59,205 bases of DNA from a virus, in the IMG/VR virus record IMGVR_UViG_3300036939_000018, positions 1-59,205 of that record. The stretch is one strand, 5' to 3'. The translations under genes were made by a program, and so were the position numbers. Under the pieces are notes generated by a model. The model saw only the letters and a list, made by a program, of their open reading frames with translations, was not told where the DNA came from and searched no databases. Positions 58,812-59,205 of this stretch are shown here, one piece after another (position 1 is the stretch's first letter; each line of letters opens with the position of its first letter).

Positions 58812-58937
58812 AGCGTTAGACGTGGTGGTTGGTTATGAGTATAGAGGAAGGTTTAACGCCTATGTTGCGAGGCTGAAACCTATACAGAGGTAGGTCTCAG
58901 CCTACTTATCATCAAAATGATCTGAGAGGCGATCCTC
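58812..58937 (-). repeat. Dispersed element, copy 20 (long class)
   Basis: Central stem GGCTGAGACCTA with TAGGTTTCAGCC is the longest of all copies and differs in sequence from that of copy 6 while pairing in the same place. Loop CTCTATACTCATAA; closing GTCTAACGC. Points to the DUF6011-like gene. Confidence 0.9.
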
Positions 58938-59007
58938 TCCAGAACAGGGGAGGGGGACATATACCAAAACGGTACATATTAATATATAAAATAACGGGGG
59001 TATCCTA

Positions 59008-59124
59008 GAGGATCGACACTTATATCATTGTGAGGATAATAACCCTGTATCGCATGCCCAGCAAGGCTTGTGGGCGGCGTTAAACTCTATCTATACACAA
59101 GAAACACCGCCTAGTGTTAACGCC
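59008..59124 (+). repeat. Dispersed element, copy 21 (short class)
   Basis: Opens GAGGATCGACAC, includes GAGGATAATAACCC, loop TCTATACACAAGAA, closes GTTAACGCC. Followed by a minus-strand terminator as in copies 1 and 4. The gene it points to lies outside the window. Between copies 20 and 21 only AT-rich sequence was seen. Confidence 0.85.
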
Positions 59125-59136
59125 GCCGAATACACA

Positions 59137-59172
59137 CAAAAAACAAGCCTCATCTAATCAGAGGCTTGTTGC
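59137..59172 (-). terminator. Terminator for a gene beyond the right edge
   Basis: CAAGCCTC and GAGGCTTG pair around ATCTAATCA; the A-run on the left makes it act on leftward transcripts. GTTGCAAC overlaps its right side, as at 2860 and 14526. Confidence 0.75.
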
Positions 59173-59205
59173 AACATTACAATACTATCTAATAAAGGTC
59201 TTGTT

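Noticed and set aside
58812-58937. Resemblance of the loop, read on the opposite strand (GAGTATAGAGGA), to a T7-type promoter core
   Set aside because: No single-subunit RNA polymerase is in the window and the direction would be away from most of the genes the elements precede. The match covers only a few bases. It could be revisited if such a polymerase is found elsewhere in the genome.

Overview
The window is a piece of a large tailed-phage genome (free phage or prophage) with a non-contractile, lambda/siphovirus-like tail and a cyanobacterial, probably filamentous, host. The host inference rests on about ten perfect HIP1 octamers (GCGATCGC) and on accessory regulators whose architecture I associate with cyanobacteria and their phages (P63C-like, Rha-like). 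No integrase, tRNA, rRNA or CRISPR array was seen. Both ends cut through the genome: base 1 lies inside a tape-measure gene.

Layout. 0-3.9 kb: end of the tape measure, a DNA methyltransferase and a gpM-like tail protein. 3.9-14 kb: a compact minus-strand virion and lysis operon (hypothetical proteins, two membrane proteins, endolysin, DUF2213 protease/scaffold, decoration protein, DUF2184 capsid, connectors, tail terminator, tail tube, frameshifted tail chaperones). 14-28 kb: replication, nucleotide metabolism and regulation (P63C-like protein, DnaE polymerase, exoribonuclease, a ferritin-like di-iron protein, DUF3850, MazG-like protein, a Rha-like regulator, ribonucleotide reductase). 28-34 kb: adhesins, a beta-helix tailspike and both terminase subunits. 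34-44 kb: portal and head-morphogenesis genes separated by small accessory genes. 44-58 kb: tail hub, NlpC-like and gpL-like proteins (order L-K-J kept on the minus strand), interrupted by accessory genes, plus a 1064-residue tail protein and an exported low-complexity protein.

The most unusual feature is non-coding. I aligned 21 copies of a 115-128 bp element, in both orientations, that fills most long intergenic gaps outside the compact virion operons. Each copy starts with AGGATC, has a central stem and ends in a 45-50 bp hairpin with arms GGCGTTARAC and GTYTAACGCC around a near-invariant TATACTCA or TATACACA. There are two length classes, about 116 and about 127 bp, differing by about one DNA turn. 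Sixteen of the 21 point toward the start of the next gene or pseudogene.

Between element and gene there is often a second shared module: a promoter with TTGACG as -35, an A/T-rich spacer of the form TTNATAACA or TTATAAAAACGTCA, a TANANT -10, then a leader box AAGCGAG and an AAGGA-type ribosome site. Together with intrinsic terminators these make element-terminator-promoter-gene cassettes, reminiscent of the promoter/stem-loop cassettes of T4-like phages but with unrelated sequence. Several cassettes hold broken genes, which suggests rapid turnover. The coding genes follow ordinary phage logic; the element family and its linked promoter regulon are the best candidates for something undescribed.
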